The notes under the pieces were generated by a model that ran no database searches, was not told the DNA's origin, and was given only the letters and a program-made list of their open reading frames with translations. The position numbers were made by a program, and so were the translations under genes. From assembly GCF_000586435.1 (NCBI RefSeq), contig NZ_BAWH01000016.1, forward strand, positions 17,803-81,802: a stretch of 64,000 bases of DNA, in the 5' to 3' direction. Shown piece by piece: positions 17,676 through 27,287 of the stretch; positions within the stretch are counted from its first letter, which is position 1; the number at the start of each line of letters is the position of its first letter. The DNA comes from Psychrobacter sp. JCM 18901. GTDB lineage: Bacteria; Pseudomonadota; Gammaproteobacteria; Pseudomonadales; Moraxellaceae.

Positions 17676-18281
17676 TTATTCAGGCATTAATACTGCATCG
17701 ATAGTGTGAACCACACCATTGGTTGCCATAATATCTGTACCAGTGATATTCGCTGTATTACCAGTAGCATCAGTAATCACATTATCTTCACTGATAGTAA
17801 TGGTTTTGCCATTCGCTGTTTCGATCTCAGTACCGTATGGGATATCAGCTGCTTTAACTTCCATTGCTAGTACATGGTAAGGAAGAACCGTTTTTAGCAA
17901 ATCTGTATTGGCCAACAACTCTTCTTTAGTCACGCCTAGTTTTTCTAGTACTGGCGCAAACGCATCATCAGTTGGGGCAAATACAGTATGCTTAGTTTCT
18001 TCCATTAGCATAGTATCAAGACCAGCAGCCTGTAGCGCAGCGGTTAAGATAGTTAGGTTTTCGTTCTCTGCTGCAATTTCAGCGATAGTTTGAGTCGCTT
18101 CTATGTCCATTTCGGCCATTGGCTCAGCTTCAACAGCTTCTGTCTCAGCAACTGGCTCAACTGCCATTTCTTCAGTCGCTTCTGGTTCAGTTGGCTCTGC
18201 AACAGTCTCTGTATCGTTACACGCTGCTAGTGACATGGCTGCGGTTACAACTGCGATAGATAACAAGTTCTTCTTTAACAT
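17676..18281 (-). CDS. fasciclin (FAS1) domain lipoprotein
   Basis: 201 residues. The signal peptide ends in the lipobox SLAAC (cysteine at 21). It is followed by a 40-residue acidic linker of Pro, Glu, Val and Thr. One FAS1 domain spans about 62-200, with the H1 phrase HTVFAPTDDAFAP, YHVLAMEV and the H2 end NGVVHTIDAVLMPE. FAS1 domains mediate adhesion; in bacteria the ligand is usually unknown. Spacing and similarity to the gene at 18704 point to tandem duplication. Its ribosome site (AGGAATT) is ordinary. Confidence 0.92.
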   Translation of the reverse strand: MLKKNLLSIAVVTAAMSLAACNDTETVAEPTEPEATEEMAVEPVAETEAVEAEPMAEMDIEATQTIAEIAAENENLTILTAALQAAGLDTMLMEETKHTVFAPTDDAFAPVLEKLGVTKEELLANTDLLKTVLPYHVLAMEVKAADIPYGTEIETANGKTITISEDNVITDATGNTANITGTDIMATNGVVHTIDAVLMPE

Positions 18282-18451
18282 AGGTAATTCCTTTTTGGAT
18301 AAATAATTGATTAAGGGATTTATTTAAATTAATAACTTTCGATAAATATAATGATGACCAATGATTGATAAATGTATCAATTACTTAGTCATACTATTTA
18401 GTCCGTTATATTGATAGTTCTCAGTCTAACTGTTTAATTTTTAAATGGTAT

Positions 18452-18560
18452 TTACTTAGGTAGCAACACTGTATCAATCACGTATATAGCATTGTTTGCT
18501 TGTATATCAGTTATTGCGACGTTTGAGATAGAATGCCGTTGATTGACTACTTTTAGATGT
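18452..18560 (-). pseudogene. decayed C-terminal end of a third FAS1 gene
   Basis: The minus strand reads HLKVVNQRHSI then SNVAITDIQANNAIYVIDTV and ends LLPK before a TAA. This is the last 35 residues of a FAS1 domain, closest to the neighbour at 18704 (TDIAANNGVVHVIDRVLLPK). No start, signal peptide or H1 region can be found before it. It lies between the two intact FAS1 genes, so it looks like the remnant of an earlier tandem copy. Confidence 0.7.
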
Positions 18561-18615
18561 CTGTTTTAAAATTTAAACCTAAATAGAAACTTATACAGAT
18601 AAAGCTCTAAAGTCT

Positions 18616-18661
18616 AAAACAGCCATTGTCTGATAATGAAATCATCATAAACAATGGCTGC
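18616..18661 (-). terminator. terminator of second FAS1 lipoprotein gene
   Basis: CAGCCATTGT and ACAATGGCTG form a 10-base stem. On the minus strand it is followed by a short TTTT tract. Confidence 0.65.
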
Positions 18662-18703
18662 TTAGTCTTATAATAAATACAGTTGGTATGCCTCAGTTAA
18701 TAC

Positions 18704-19258
18704 TTATTTAGGCAACAATACTCTATCGATTACATGGACGACACCATTGTTGGCAGCGATATCGGTCTTCACAATATTCGTCGTGCGACCATTCTCATCC
18801 ATTAGTTTGCCTTCTTTGGTCACCATTAGCGTGTCTTTGCTAGCGGTCATTACGTGGCCAGGCTTCACATCTTTGGCATACATCGCCATATCACCCGCGA
18901 TTACGTGATAACCCAATACTTTGGTCAATAATGGCTTATTGGCAAATAACTGTGCTTTGGTCATACCTGTTTCTTGCAATGCTTGCATAAAGGCGGCGTT
19001 GGTCGGTGCAAATACCGTATAGTGAGCATTAGGATCAGACAACATATCGACTAGGCCTGCTGCTTGTACCGCTTCTACCAATACTGAAAAATCAGGATTG
19101 CTTTGGGCAATTTGTACAACATTCATCTTAGCCATACTCTGACTGTGCATCGGTGCTTTCATATCGCCCGTCTTTGCTGGCATCATATTATTACAAGCAC
19201 TTAGACCTGCGATTGAGATAGCCAATGTACCAATGGTGGCAATTTTAGTAAGTTTCAT
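18704..19258 (-). CDS. fasciclin (FAS1) domain lipoprotein
   Basis: 184 residues with a lipoprotein signal (LSAC, cysteine at 22), a short Met/Lys-rich linker and one FAS1 domain (about 45-184). Key stretches are HYTVFAPTNAAFMQAL, LGYHVIAGDM and NNGVVHVIDRVLLPK. The linker is much shorter than in the gene at 17676. Both face the same way with separate terminators, so they can be expressed separately. The frame is intact and the start clear (AAGGAAA before ATG). Confidence 0.92.
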   Translation of the reverse strand: MKLTKIATIGTLAISIAGLSACNNMMPAKTGDMKAPMHSQSMAKMNVVQIAQSNPDFSVLVEAVQAAGLVDMLSDPNAHYTVFAPTNAAFMQALQETGMTKAQLFANKPLLTKVLGYHVIAGDMAMYAKDVKPGHVMTASKDTLMVTKEGKLMDENGRTTNIVKTDIAANNGVVHVIDRVLLPK

Positions 19259-19834
19259 AACATTTTCCTTAATGATTTGAATTTCTTCGACGTTGGTATT
19301 GTTTCAACTATGGTATTACTGTCTTACAGATCATCCTGCCTGCTAATGCCATTTGCTCACCATAATGTACTGCTAACACTGATACTCTTAGTACCAGTTA
19401 TTGCTAATAAATGAGCCTATATTTATAAGTAGGACTTACTAAGACCTTGTATTTCTGAAATTAAATTAACATGTAAGCAATCTTTATCAACCTGCCTTTG
19501 CGCAATTTTTTGTGGTGCGGGTGTAAATTCTGTCTGACTTCTGAGCATTACCGTAGGCTTTCATTTGCAAAAGAAAAGCTTTATGTAACCCCTTAGCGAA
19601 ATGATATTCATTTGTGCACATATTCTTTATGAAATACAATCTAACGCTATGCTCAGCAGCTCAGTGAATAGGTATCTGCTTGTCTATGGTAAAAGTAGAA
19701 TGGGCAGTATCCATAAGTGCTATATTTTTCATGCTAGAATAATTCAAATTTGACGATTTCCTTTATAAGACTTTGTACTCTATTGGTTTGTTATTCCTTC
19801 CTTTTACAATATTGATGATATAAGCAGCGCACCT
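19259..19834. other. intergenic region between FAS1 gene and metH
   Basis: 576 bases, no open frame. I looked for a cobalamin or SAM riboswitch before metH and saw none of the conserved elements. The region must contain two divergent promoters, but none is convincing by eye. Confidence 0.45.
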
Positions 19835-22800
19835 ATGACTCAAACGATGACCTCACCGACCTCTTCTCACTCTGATACTACTTCTGACGCATCATCTGCT
19901 GATGACTTTATCTTGACGCCACCTGCTGTCTTTCCTTATAAGGAGCAGCAGCTCACCGCGCGCGCCCGTATCACTGAGCAGATGGCATCACGCATTTTGA
20001 TGTTAGATGGGGCAATGGGTACGCAGATTCAGACCTATAAACTAGAAGAATCAGATTATCGTGGTGAGCGTTTTGCCGATATCGACCAAGATGTGCGCGG
20101 TAATAATGATTTGCTGGTGCTGACCCAGCCGCACATGATTAAAGATATTCATCACGATCATCTGTTGGCTGGTGCGGATATCATCGAGACCAATACCTTT
20201 AATGGTACGCGTCTATCGATGGCTGACTACGACATGCAGTACTTGGTGCCTGAACTGAATAAGACAGCAGCCAAAATTGCGCGCGAGGCGGCTGATGAAT
20301 TTACCGCCAAGACGCCTGAAAAACCGCGCTTTGTCGCTGGTGTTGTGGGACCGACCTCACGCACGTGCTCCATATCACCTGATGTCAATGACCCTGCCTT
20401 TCGTAACATTACCTTTGATGAGCTGGTCCTAAACTACCGTGAAGCGACCTTGTGCCTGATAGAAGGCGGTGTCGATATTATTTTGATTGAGACGATCTTT
20501 GATACGCTCAATGCCAAAGCGGCGATATTTGCAATCACTGGTGTATTCGATGATATTGGCTTTGAGTTGCCAATCATGATTTCAGGTACGATTACCGACG
20601 CGTCAGGTCGCACGCTATCAGGTCAAACGGCTGAAGCGTTTTATAACTCTATCCGCCATGCCAAGCCTCTATCTGTTGGCTTTAACTGTGCGCTAGGTGC
20701 TGATGCGCTACGTCCCCATATTCAGACATTGTCAAACATCGCTGATACCTTTGTCTCTGCGCATCCAAACGCTGGTCTGCCCAATGAGTTTGGTGAGTAT
20801 GACGAAACCGCTGAAGAAACGGCTGCTCTGCTCGAAGGTTTTGCCAAAGCTGGTATTTTAAACATCGTCGGCGGCTGCTGTGGTACGACACCTGAGCATA
20901 TCCGTCAAATCGCTAAAGTCGTGGCAAACTATCCACCGCGTGTCATTCCTGAGATAGCGCCTGCCTGCCGACTATCAGGTCTAGAGCCATTTACCATCAA
21001 CTCTGATAGCTTGTTTGTCAATGTTGGTGAGCGTACCAATGTCACAGGCTCCAAAAAAATTCCTACGTTTGATCAAAACAGAAGCCTATACCGAAGCACT
21101 CGATGTCGCTCGCGATCAGGTCGAAGGCGGCGCGCAAATCGTCGATATCAATATGGACGAAGGCATGCTCGACTCCAAGCAAGCGATGATTCATTTCGTC
21201 AACTTGGTCTCAGGCGAACCAGATATCAGCCGTGTGCCACTGATGATTGACTCGTCTAAATGGGACATTATCGAAGAAGGCCTTAAACGTACACAGGGTA
21301 AATCTGTCGTCAACTCTATCTCATTAAAAGAAGGTCATGCTGAGTTCGTTGAACGTGCCAAATTATGCATGCGTTATGGTGCCGCGATTATCGTTATGGC
21401 ATTCGATGAAGATGGACAAGCTGATACTTACGAGCGCAAAATTGAGATATCAAAGCGTAGCTATGATGTGCTGGTCAACGAAGTGGGCTTCCCTAGCGAG
21501 GACATTATCTTTGACCCAAATATCTTTGCCGTTGCCACGGGTATCACCGAACATAATAACTACGGTGCTGACTTTATAAATGCCACACGCTGGATTACGG
21601 AAAACCTGCCAAATGCCATGGTCTCGGGTGGCGTATCCAACGTATCGTTTAGTTTCCGTGGTAACCCAATCCGTGAAGCGATCAACTCCGTATTCTTATA
21701 CCACGCGATCAAAAACGGCCTGACCATGGGTATCGTCAACCCAGCCATGCTTGAGCTGTACGATGATATTCCAAAGGAAGCCCGTGACGCTATCGAAGAC
21801 GTCATGCTCAATCGCAATCAAGGTGAAACTGGTCAAGATGCGACTGAACGTCTAATGACGGTCGCTGAAAACTACCAAGATGGCGGTAAGAAAAAAGACA
21901 GTACCGTCGATATGAGCTGGCGCGAAGGCACGGTAGAAGAACGTATCGCCCACGCACTGGTCAAGGGCGTGACGACCTTTATCGAAGCGGATACCAAAGA
22001 AGCATGGGAGAAGTACCCTAAACCGCTAGAAGTCATCGAAGGGCCGCTCATGGACGGTATGAATATCGTCGGTGACCTATTCGGTGCTGGTAAAATGTTC
22101 CTACCGCAAGTCGTAAAATCTGCCCGCGTGATGAAGCAGTCTGTTGCGTGGCTAAACCCATATATCGAAGCGGAAAAAGTCGAAGGCGAAGTCAAAGGTA
22201 AAATCCTAATGGCAACCGTCAAAGGCGACGTGCATGATATCGGCAAAAACATCGTCGGTGTGGTGCTTGGCTGTAACGGCTATGATATCGTCGATTTGGG
22301 CGTCATGGTGCCATGTGAAAAAAATCCTCGATACTGCCATCGCAGAAAAAGTTGATATCATCGGTCTGTCTGGTCTGATTACCCCAAGTCTCGATGAGAT
22401 GGTCTATGTCGCCAAGCAAATGCAAGAGCGCGGCATGACACTACCATTGATGATCGGCGGTGCAACGACGTCGAAAGCGCATACTGCCGTCAAGGTCGAG
22501 CCGCAATATCAAAACGATGGCGTCATCTATGTATCGGATGCTTCGCGCTCAGTCGGTGTGGTGACCAAATTACTATCAAAAGAACACCGTCAAGCGCTCA
22601 TCGATGAGACACGCGAAGAGTATGTCAAAGTGCGTGAGCGTCTGGCTAAGCGTCAACCAAAAGCTGCCAAAGTCACCTATGCCGAATCAGTCAAGATTGG
22701 CTTTCAGTATGATTGGGAAACCTATGTGCCACCAGTGCCAAATAAACTAGGACAAGTGATATTGGATGACTATCCAATCGCGAATCTGCTGCCTTATATT

Positions 22801-23638
22801 GACTGGACACCATTCTTCATCTCTTGGGGTCTGACCGGTAAATACCCGAAAATATTGCAAGATGATGTGGTTGGTGAAGCGGCTCGCGATTTGTTTGAAA
22901 ATGCAGAAGAGCTACTACAAAAGATGATTGATGAAAAATCAATCGTAGCGAAAGGTGTGTTTAAACTGATGCCAGCGCGCCGTACTGGCGCAGATACCGT
23001 CACTGTATATGACAATGACCCACAAAATGGTGGTAAACCGACCTACCAGTTGAGCACTTACGTCAGCAAAGCGACAAGGCAAGCGGCAAGCCTAACTTTA
23101 GCTTGGCAGACTTTATCTCACCATCAGACACCCACACTGATCACTTGGGCGGCTTTACTGTTTCTATCGTCGGTACAGAAGCACTGGCTGAGCAATACAA
23201 AGCAGCAGGCGATGACTATAATGCCATTATGGTACAGGCGCTGTCTGACCGCTTAGCTGAAGCATTTGCCGAACATTTACATGAGCTAATACGTAAAGAG
23301 TACTGGGGCTACCAACCAACCGAATCACTTACCAATGATGAGATGATTAAAGAAAAATACGTCGGTATCCGCCCTGCACCTGGCTACCCTGCTTGCCCTG
23401 AGCATACGGAAAAAGGTAAATTGTTTGACTGGCTCGGTACGGTAGATGCAATTGGTACAACGCTAACCGAAAGCTATGCGATGTGGCCTGCGTCATCGGT
23501 CAGCGGATTCTATTACTCGCATCCTACAGTGAATACTTCAACGTCGGAAAAATCAGTCGTGATCAGTTAGAGAGTTATGCTGAGCGTAAAGGCTGGGATA
23601 TGAAAACAGCTGAGAAGTGGTTAAATCCAAATTTATAG
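19835..23638 (+). CDS. metH: cobalamin-dependent methionine synthase (four apparent frameshifts)
   Basis: Transfers methyl from methyl-tetrahydrofolate to homocysteine through cobalamin. Once joined, about 1,267 residues, normal for MetH. Order: homocysteine domain with zinc cysteines ending in [10 protein letters not shown], pterin domain ([10 protein letters not shown]), cap, B12 domain with the cobalamin-ligand motif DVHDIGKNI, and the activation domain ([15 protein letters not shown]). The frame breaks at A7 runs 21053-21059 and 22318-22324 (one base too many each), and near 23052 and 23525 (one base missing each). The shifts restore perfectly matching family sequence on both sides, so the gene is probably intact in the organism. 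Confidence 0.92.
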
Positions 23639-23673
23639 TCGATTGGCTAGTAAAGTTATAGAACCTGATAGTT

Positions 23674-23717
23674 ATTTTTTTGGCTTACTTATTTAATATG
23701 GGTAAGCCATTTTTTTA
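23674..23717 (+). terminator. terminator of metH
   Basis: TGGCTTAC and GTAAGCCA form an 8-base stem followed by T7. Confidence 0.75.
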
Positions 23718-23837
23718 TGGCGCATCCTTTATTTGTTATCAGCAAACTTATCGCTACGTTCATAGCAAAATACTTTTATCATTTACTGACAAGAACCATG
23801 CTAGATTATTGTCTACTTTATTATTTTGAGACAGGCT

Positions 23838-24767
23838 ATGAATCAGATTGCATTACTTTCTAGTTGGATTGGCAAAACTTTTGCAATTTGGGCATTGGTC
23901 AGTGCTGTTTTGGGATTTATTTTTCCTGAATTTTTTGCCTCGTTGGCTTTTTTAATCGTTCCCATACTTGGCATCATTATGTTTGGGATGGGCATGACAC
24001 TCAAAACGGAAGATTTCCTAGAAATTGTCAAACGACCAAAGCCTGTACTGGTAGGGCTATTAGCACAGTTCACGCTCATGCCTTTGATCGCTTACCTATT
24101 AACGGTCATTTTCAACCTCGATCCTTTAATAGCAGTCGGTGTTATCTTGGTTGGTTGCTGTCCTGGCGGTACGTCTAGTAACGTGATTACATTTTTGGCA
24201 AAAGGTGATGTGGCATTGAGTGTGGCGATTACCTCTATCTCTACCCTGCTTGCGCCTTTTTTGACCCCGATTCTATTAAACATTTTTGCCGGTCAGCTGA
24301 TCGATATCGACCTAGCCAGTATGATGATAACCATTACGAAAATCGTCATCCTACCGATATTACTCGGTGTTATCTTTCATAAGTTTCTGGGTAAAAAGAT
24401 AGAGTTCGTCACTGAGGTATTGCCGATGATATCGGTATTGGGTATCTCAATTATCATCGCGGCAGTGGTCGCAGTGTCTAAAGCGACTATTTTAGACAGC
24501 GGTGCTATCGTGTTTATCGTGGTTGCCTTGCACAATATGACGGGTTATACCTTGGGATATGTAATCGCTCGCCTGTCTGGCTTTACGGAGAAACAACGTC
24601 GCGCGATTATGATAGAAGTGGGTATGCAAAACTCTGGTCTAGGCGCTGCCCTTGCCGCGACTTATTTTAACCCTGTCGCTGCCTTACCGAGTGCGATATT
24701 TAGTGTGTGGCATAACTTTAGTGGTGCGTTGGTTGCGAATATTTTTGCTAAGAGAGATGCGAAGTAA
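23838..24767 (+). CDS. bile acid:sodium symporter (BASS) family transporter
   Basis: 309 residues, about nine or ten hydrophobic helices. Family phrases are FGMGMTLKTEDF near 55, VGCCPGGTSSNVITFLAKGD near 110 and EVGMQNSGLGAALAATYF near 260; the latter two form the crossing helices of the sodium sites. Bacterial members carry organic anions, and bile acid itself is unlikely here. I chose the ATG giving MNQIALLSSW because the upstream TTG four codons earlier has no ribosome site. It stands alone between metH and the RnlAB pair. The frame is intact. Confidence 0.9.
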   Translation: MNQIALLSSWIGKTFAIWALVSAVLGFIFPEFFASLAFLIVPILGIIMFGMGMTLKTEDFLEIVKRPKPVLVGLLAQFTLMPLIAYLLTVIFNLDPLIAVGVILVGCCPGGTSSNVITFLAKGDVALSVAITSISTLLAPFLTPILLNIFAGQLIDIDLASMMITITKIVILPILLGVIFHKFLGKKIEFVTEVLPMISVLGISIIIAAVVAVSKATILDSGAIVFIVVALHNMTGYTLGYVIARLSGFTEKQRRAIMIEVGMQNSGLGAALAATYFNPVAALPSAIFSVWHNFSGALVANIFAKRDAK

Positions 24768-24974
24768 GCGTTAAATTTATCACTTAAAGCTTAATGGTAG
24801 ATATTTTAGTGTTGGTAAAATAGTTGAGTTTAACTAGAAGGTTATATTGAGTATAAAAATTGGGATATAAAAGTAGTTAAGACATAGTTAGAGCCAAAAT
24901 TATAAAATAGCTTTTGGAATCGTTTAATTCAGTTAATTCCACTAATTGGCAGGATCCATACTATAGTTATTTAG

Positions 24975-25009
24975 CAAAAAAAAGACTGTGAATTTAAAAT
25001 AGTCTTTTT
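24975..25009 (-). terminator. terminator of the rnlA-rnlB operon
   Basis: On the minus strand AAAAAGACT and AGTCTTTT close a loop and run into a T-rich tract, 15 bases past the rnlB stop. Confidence 0.65.
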
Positions 25010-25023
25010 GTGAAATCCAATCT

Positions 25024-25332
25024 TTAAATATAATCAACATATTTATTATTTTGCATTTCTAATAATTCGGAGTCTAGTTCTTCAGGGTTAACAACTCTGT
25101 AACTATTATGAATAAACTTTTGACCATCATAGTCCAAGTATGCAAAACGATTTGAATCGTCACCATTAGTCAAAAATAAGTCGAAAAGAAATCTCTTGGG
25201 AACGCCTCTAGATATAGAATCCCATTCTGCTTTAATATTATTCAATAATGAAAAAAGATTAACATAGTCGTCTCCTGAACAGATGACTATGTCGTTATTT
25301 TCTCTTGTTCTGTAAAACGCTAATTTAAACAT
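25024..25332 (-). CDS. rnlB: RnlB-type antitoxin
   Basis: 102 residues, acidic, shorter than E. coli RnlB (about 123). The central stretch FLFDLFLTNGDDSNRFAYL lines up with E. coli RnlB ILFDLLCANGPEWNRFVTL. That likeness alone would be weak. However, the gene begins three bases after a clear rnlA homologue, in the same order as the E. coli RnlA-RnlB operon, which makes the call firm. RnlB binds RnlA and blocks its RNase activity. The TTAAAATG start region leaves no room for a separate promoter, so both are co-transcribed. Confidence 0.8.
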   Translation of the reverse strand: MFKLAFYRTRENNDIVICSGDDYVNLFSLLNNIKAEWDSISRGVPKRFLFDLFLTNGDDSNRFAYLDYDGQKFIHNSYRVVNPEELDSELLEMQNNKYVDYI

Positions 25333-25335
25333 ATT

Positions 25336-26412
25336 TTAACTATAAATATCCTCAATAAGCTCATAGACTTTATTGCAAATATTTATTGCTCCTTCAAGTG
25401 TAGATACAGTTAATGTTGAATCTGCAAACTGCTCAATATGGAAAAGTGAATGTCTTCTTTTGTAATAGTAAGAGTAAGCATTGAGCACCTCATTCAACTT
25501 CTCACCTGAATGTAAGCTCTTGTAATTTTCACTCAGTCCAATTGCCTTTTTTTCCCTTATTTAACTCAAATACTTCACCTAAATGTCTAGGCTGTTGCAC
25601 GATTCCGTTTTCCGAAAGATGTGTTTTAATTACACCTTCCAAAGACCTTAATTCAGCATAGGTCAATAATGAGTATTCAGTTAAATCTGGAGAAGCAGAT
25701 CTAATACAGTTACTAGATACCAATAAGTTTTGAATAAGTTTTGGTAATTTATCATACGCATTAGGCAAGCGACTTTTGACTAATTCCACCGCCATTTCAG
25801 GTCTAATAATGTTACAGTCAGCTTCATCTTTTTTGTAAAGTACTTTACTCAGAGTTTCTAGGTCAAGCTGTAAAGTCAATGCATAGGCAACTTCCTTGTA
25901 ACAAGATAAAGGTCTTCCCTGAATTTGTAGTTTTTTAGTATTATTATAATAAGAAATCGTTAATTTATCTTTATAAACCTGTGATTCCAATACTAACTGA
26001 ATGCCACCATTTATATTTTTTTTCTTCAATAGTTATATTATTTGACTCTCTAACTTCTTCTATTCGTTCTTTCATAAATTCAATTAGGGTTTCATCAATA
26101 CCTGCTATACTCATATTTAGAATTGATATTTCTAAATCACAAAGCTTTCTACGTATGTGCTCGGCAACTTGCAAGCTAAGTTCAGGATTCTTCCCCTGAT
26201 TGTATTGCAGTGTAGTTGTACCTTTTTTTGAAAGGTGAAGTGTTAACATAGCAGGTTCTTGACCTGGTCTTAAAATCTCATAATTTTTTTTCGAGCTAGT
26301 TTGGTTTTTTTAATTTGTATTTTATATTTTGCTCTTCACAATATTCATCCATACAACTGTCTAAATCAGACAATCTTAGATTAAGATCCTTAAAACTCAT
26401 AGATTTTTCCAT
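25336..26412 (-). CDS. rnlA: RnlA toxin (RNase LS), three apparent frameshifts
   Basis: Endoribonuclease toxin of an RnlAB type II toxin-antitoxin system; in E. coli it cleaves phage T4 mRNA unless blocked by Dmd. Removing one base from each of three A/T runs (26305-26311, 26016-26023, 25547-25553) gives 357 residues, the length of E. coli RnlA. Shared phrases: FKDLNLRLSDLDS at the start, TTTLQYNQGKNPELS, KLQIQGRPLSCYK (near identical), QQPRHLGEVF, and YYYKRRHSLFHIE with the HEPN-like R-x-x-x-x-H end. Start ATG at 26412. A+T-rich codon use suggests transfer. Either disabled or mis-sequenced. Confidence 0.88.
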
Positions 26413-26870
26413 CTAAATATAAACTCTCTAGCCGCATTGCTAGTAGGGTGTAAGTTTGATATATACTAAGATAAAGTTACTCAAGAAACTTCCTGTTTAA
26501 TGAATTTCTTCGCTTATAACTTGAGTACCCAAGCTATTCTATCAGAATTAGGATATGTATATATAAGATTAATATAAATAAACTCAAGTCACTCCTCTAC
26601 TTAACTAACTGAAAATATTCAACTTGCGTCAATATTTGAACTCTAAACCACGTCCCTCATTTCAAAAAAATCCATGCTAGGACTTTAACATTTGAATAGC
26701 CTGTTACCATTGTATCAAATATGTAATTTAGCCAAAACTACAGTAGGTACATGGCTTATGCAAGTAGATTACAATGGCTATTTTTTTTAGTTTAGTAAGC
26801 AAATCTTTTTAGGCTGCACACCTTATACAAATCATAGTTTGTAGCTAAATCATGCAATTAGAATTTCAAG
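26413..26870. other. A+T-rich intergenic region upstream of rnlA
   Basis: No open frame. It contains an 8-base dyad TACTCAAG...CTTGAGTA (26479-26527) about 70 bases before rnlA, a possible autoregulatory site. Nothing else is recognised. Confidence 0.4.
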
Positions 26871-27014
26871 TCAACCATGCTTTTTACCCCGCCGACACCG
26901 CTCAGAACAGTAAATCACCTGCTCCCAGTCCTTCTCCCACTTTTTACGCCACGTAAATGGACGCTGGCAGACGGGGCAGGTTTTTTGCGGTAAGTTTACT
27001 TTTTTATGTGCCAT
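26871..27014 (-). CDS. DUF2256 zinc-ribbon protein, copy 1
   Basis: 47 residues, too short for usual gene finders: [20 protein letters not shown] then [20 protein letters not shown] and a basic end. Two CxxC/CxxxC-type pairs (CPVC, YCSERC) form a small zinc ribbon typical of DUF2256. The function is unknown. The sequence is very basic and may bind nucleic acid. The second copy lies 51 bases upstream in the same direction. Confidence 0.85.
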   Translation of the reverse strand: MAHKKVNLPQKTCPVCQRPFTWRKKWEKDWEQVIYCSERCRRGKKHG

Positions 27015-27065
27015 TATTTGCTCCCTTCTGCCGTATATCTAATATCTATGGTTAATGTTTACTGT

Positions 27066-27236
27066 CTATTTATCTTCTTTTTGATGATCTAACCCTTCAT
27101 ATTTTTTTACCCGTCGGCATTGGTCGGAGCAATAGACCATGCTCTCCCAGTTTTTATCCAGCTTTTTAGTCCAACTAAACTCGCGCTCGCAGACAGGGCA
27201 AAGTTTTTTGCGGACGTTCTTCTTTTTGTGCGCCAT
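27066..27236 (-). CDS. DUF2256 zinc-ribbon protein, copy 2
   Basis: 56 residues: MAHKKKNVRKKLCPVCEREF then SWTKKLDKNWESMVYCSDQC and an acidic-basic tail. It shares the CPVC...YCSxxC frame with copy 1 but differs at about half the positions, so the duplication is old. It begins 51 bases after the end of the giant ATPase gene and probably shares its transcript. Confidence 0.85.
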   Translation of the reverse strand: MAHKKKNVRKKLCPVCEREFSWTKKLDKNWESMVYCSDQCRRVKKYEGLDHQKEDK

Positions 27237-27287
27237 AATTTTCTCATTGGTTTGTTTACTACATTAGTCACTGGTCACTATAGTCTA

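Noticed and set aside
19600..19834. Possible cobalamin or SAM riboswitch before metH
   Set aside because: No conserved core sequence or convincing stem arrangement was found.
21040..22330. Programmed frameshifting in metH
   Set aside because: No stimulatory structure, no dual-product family precedent, and two of the four breaks lie outside slippery runs. Sequence error fits better.
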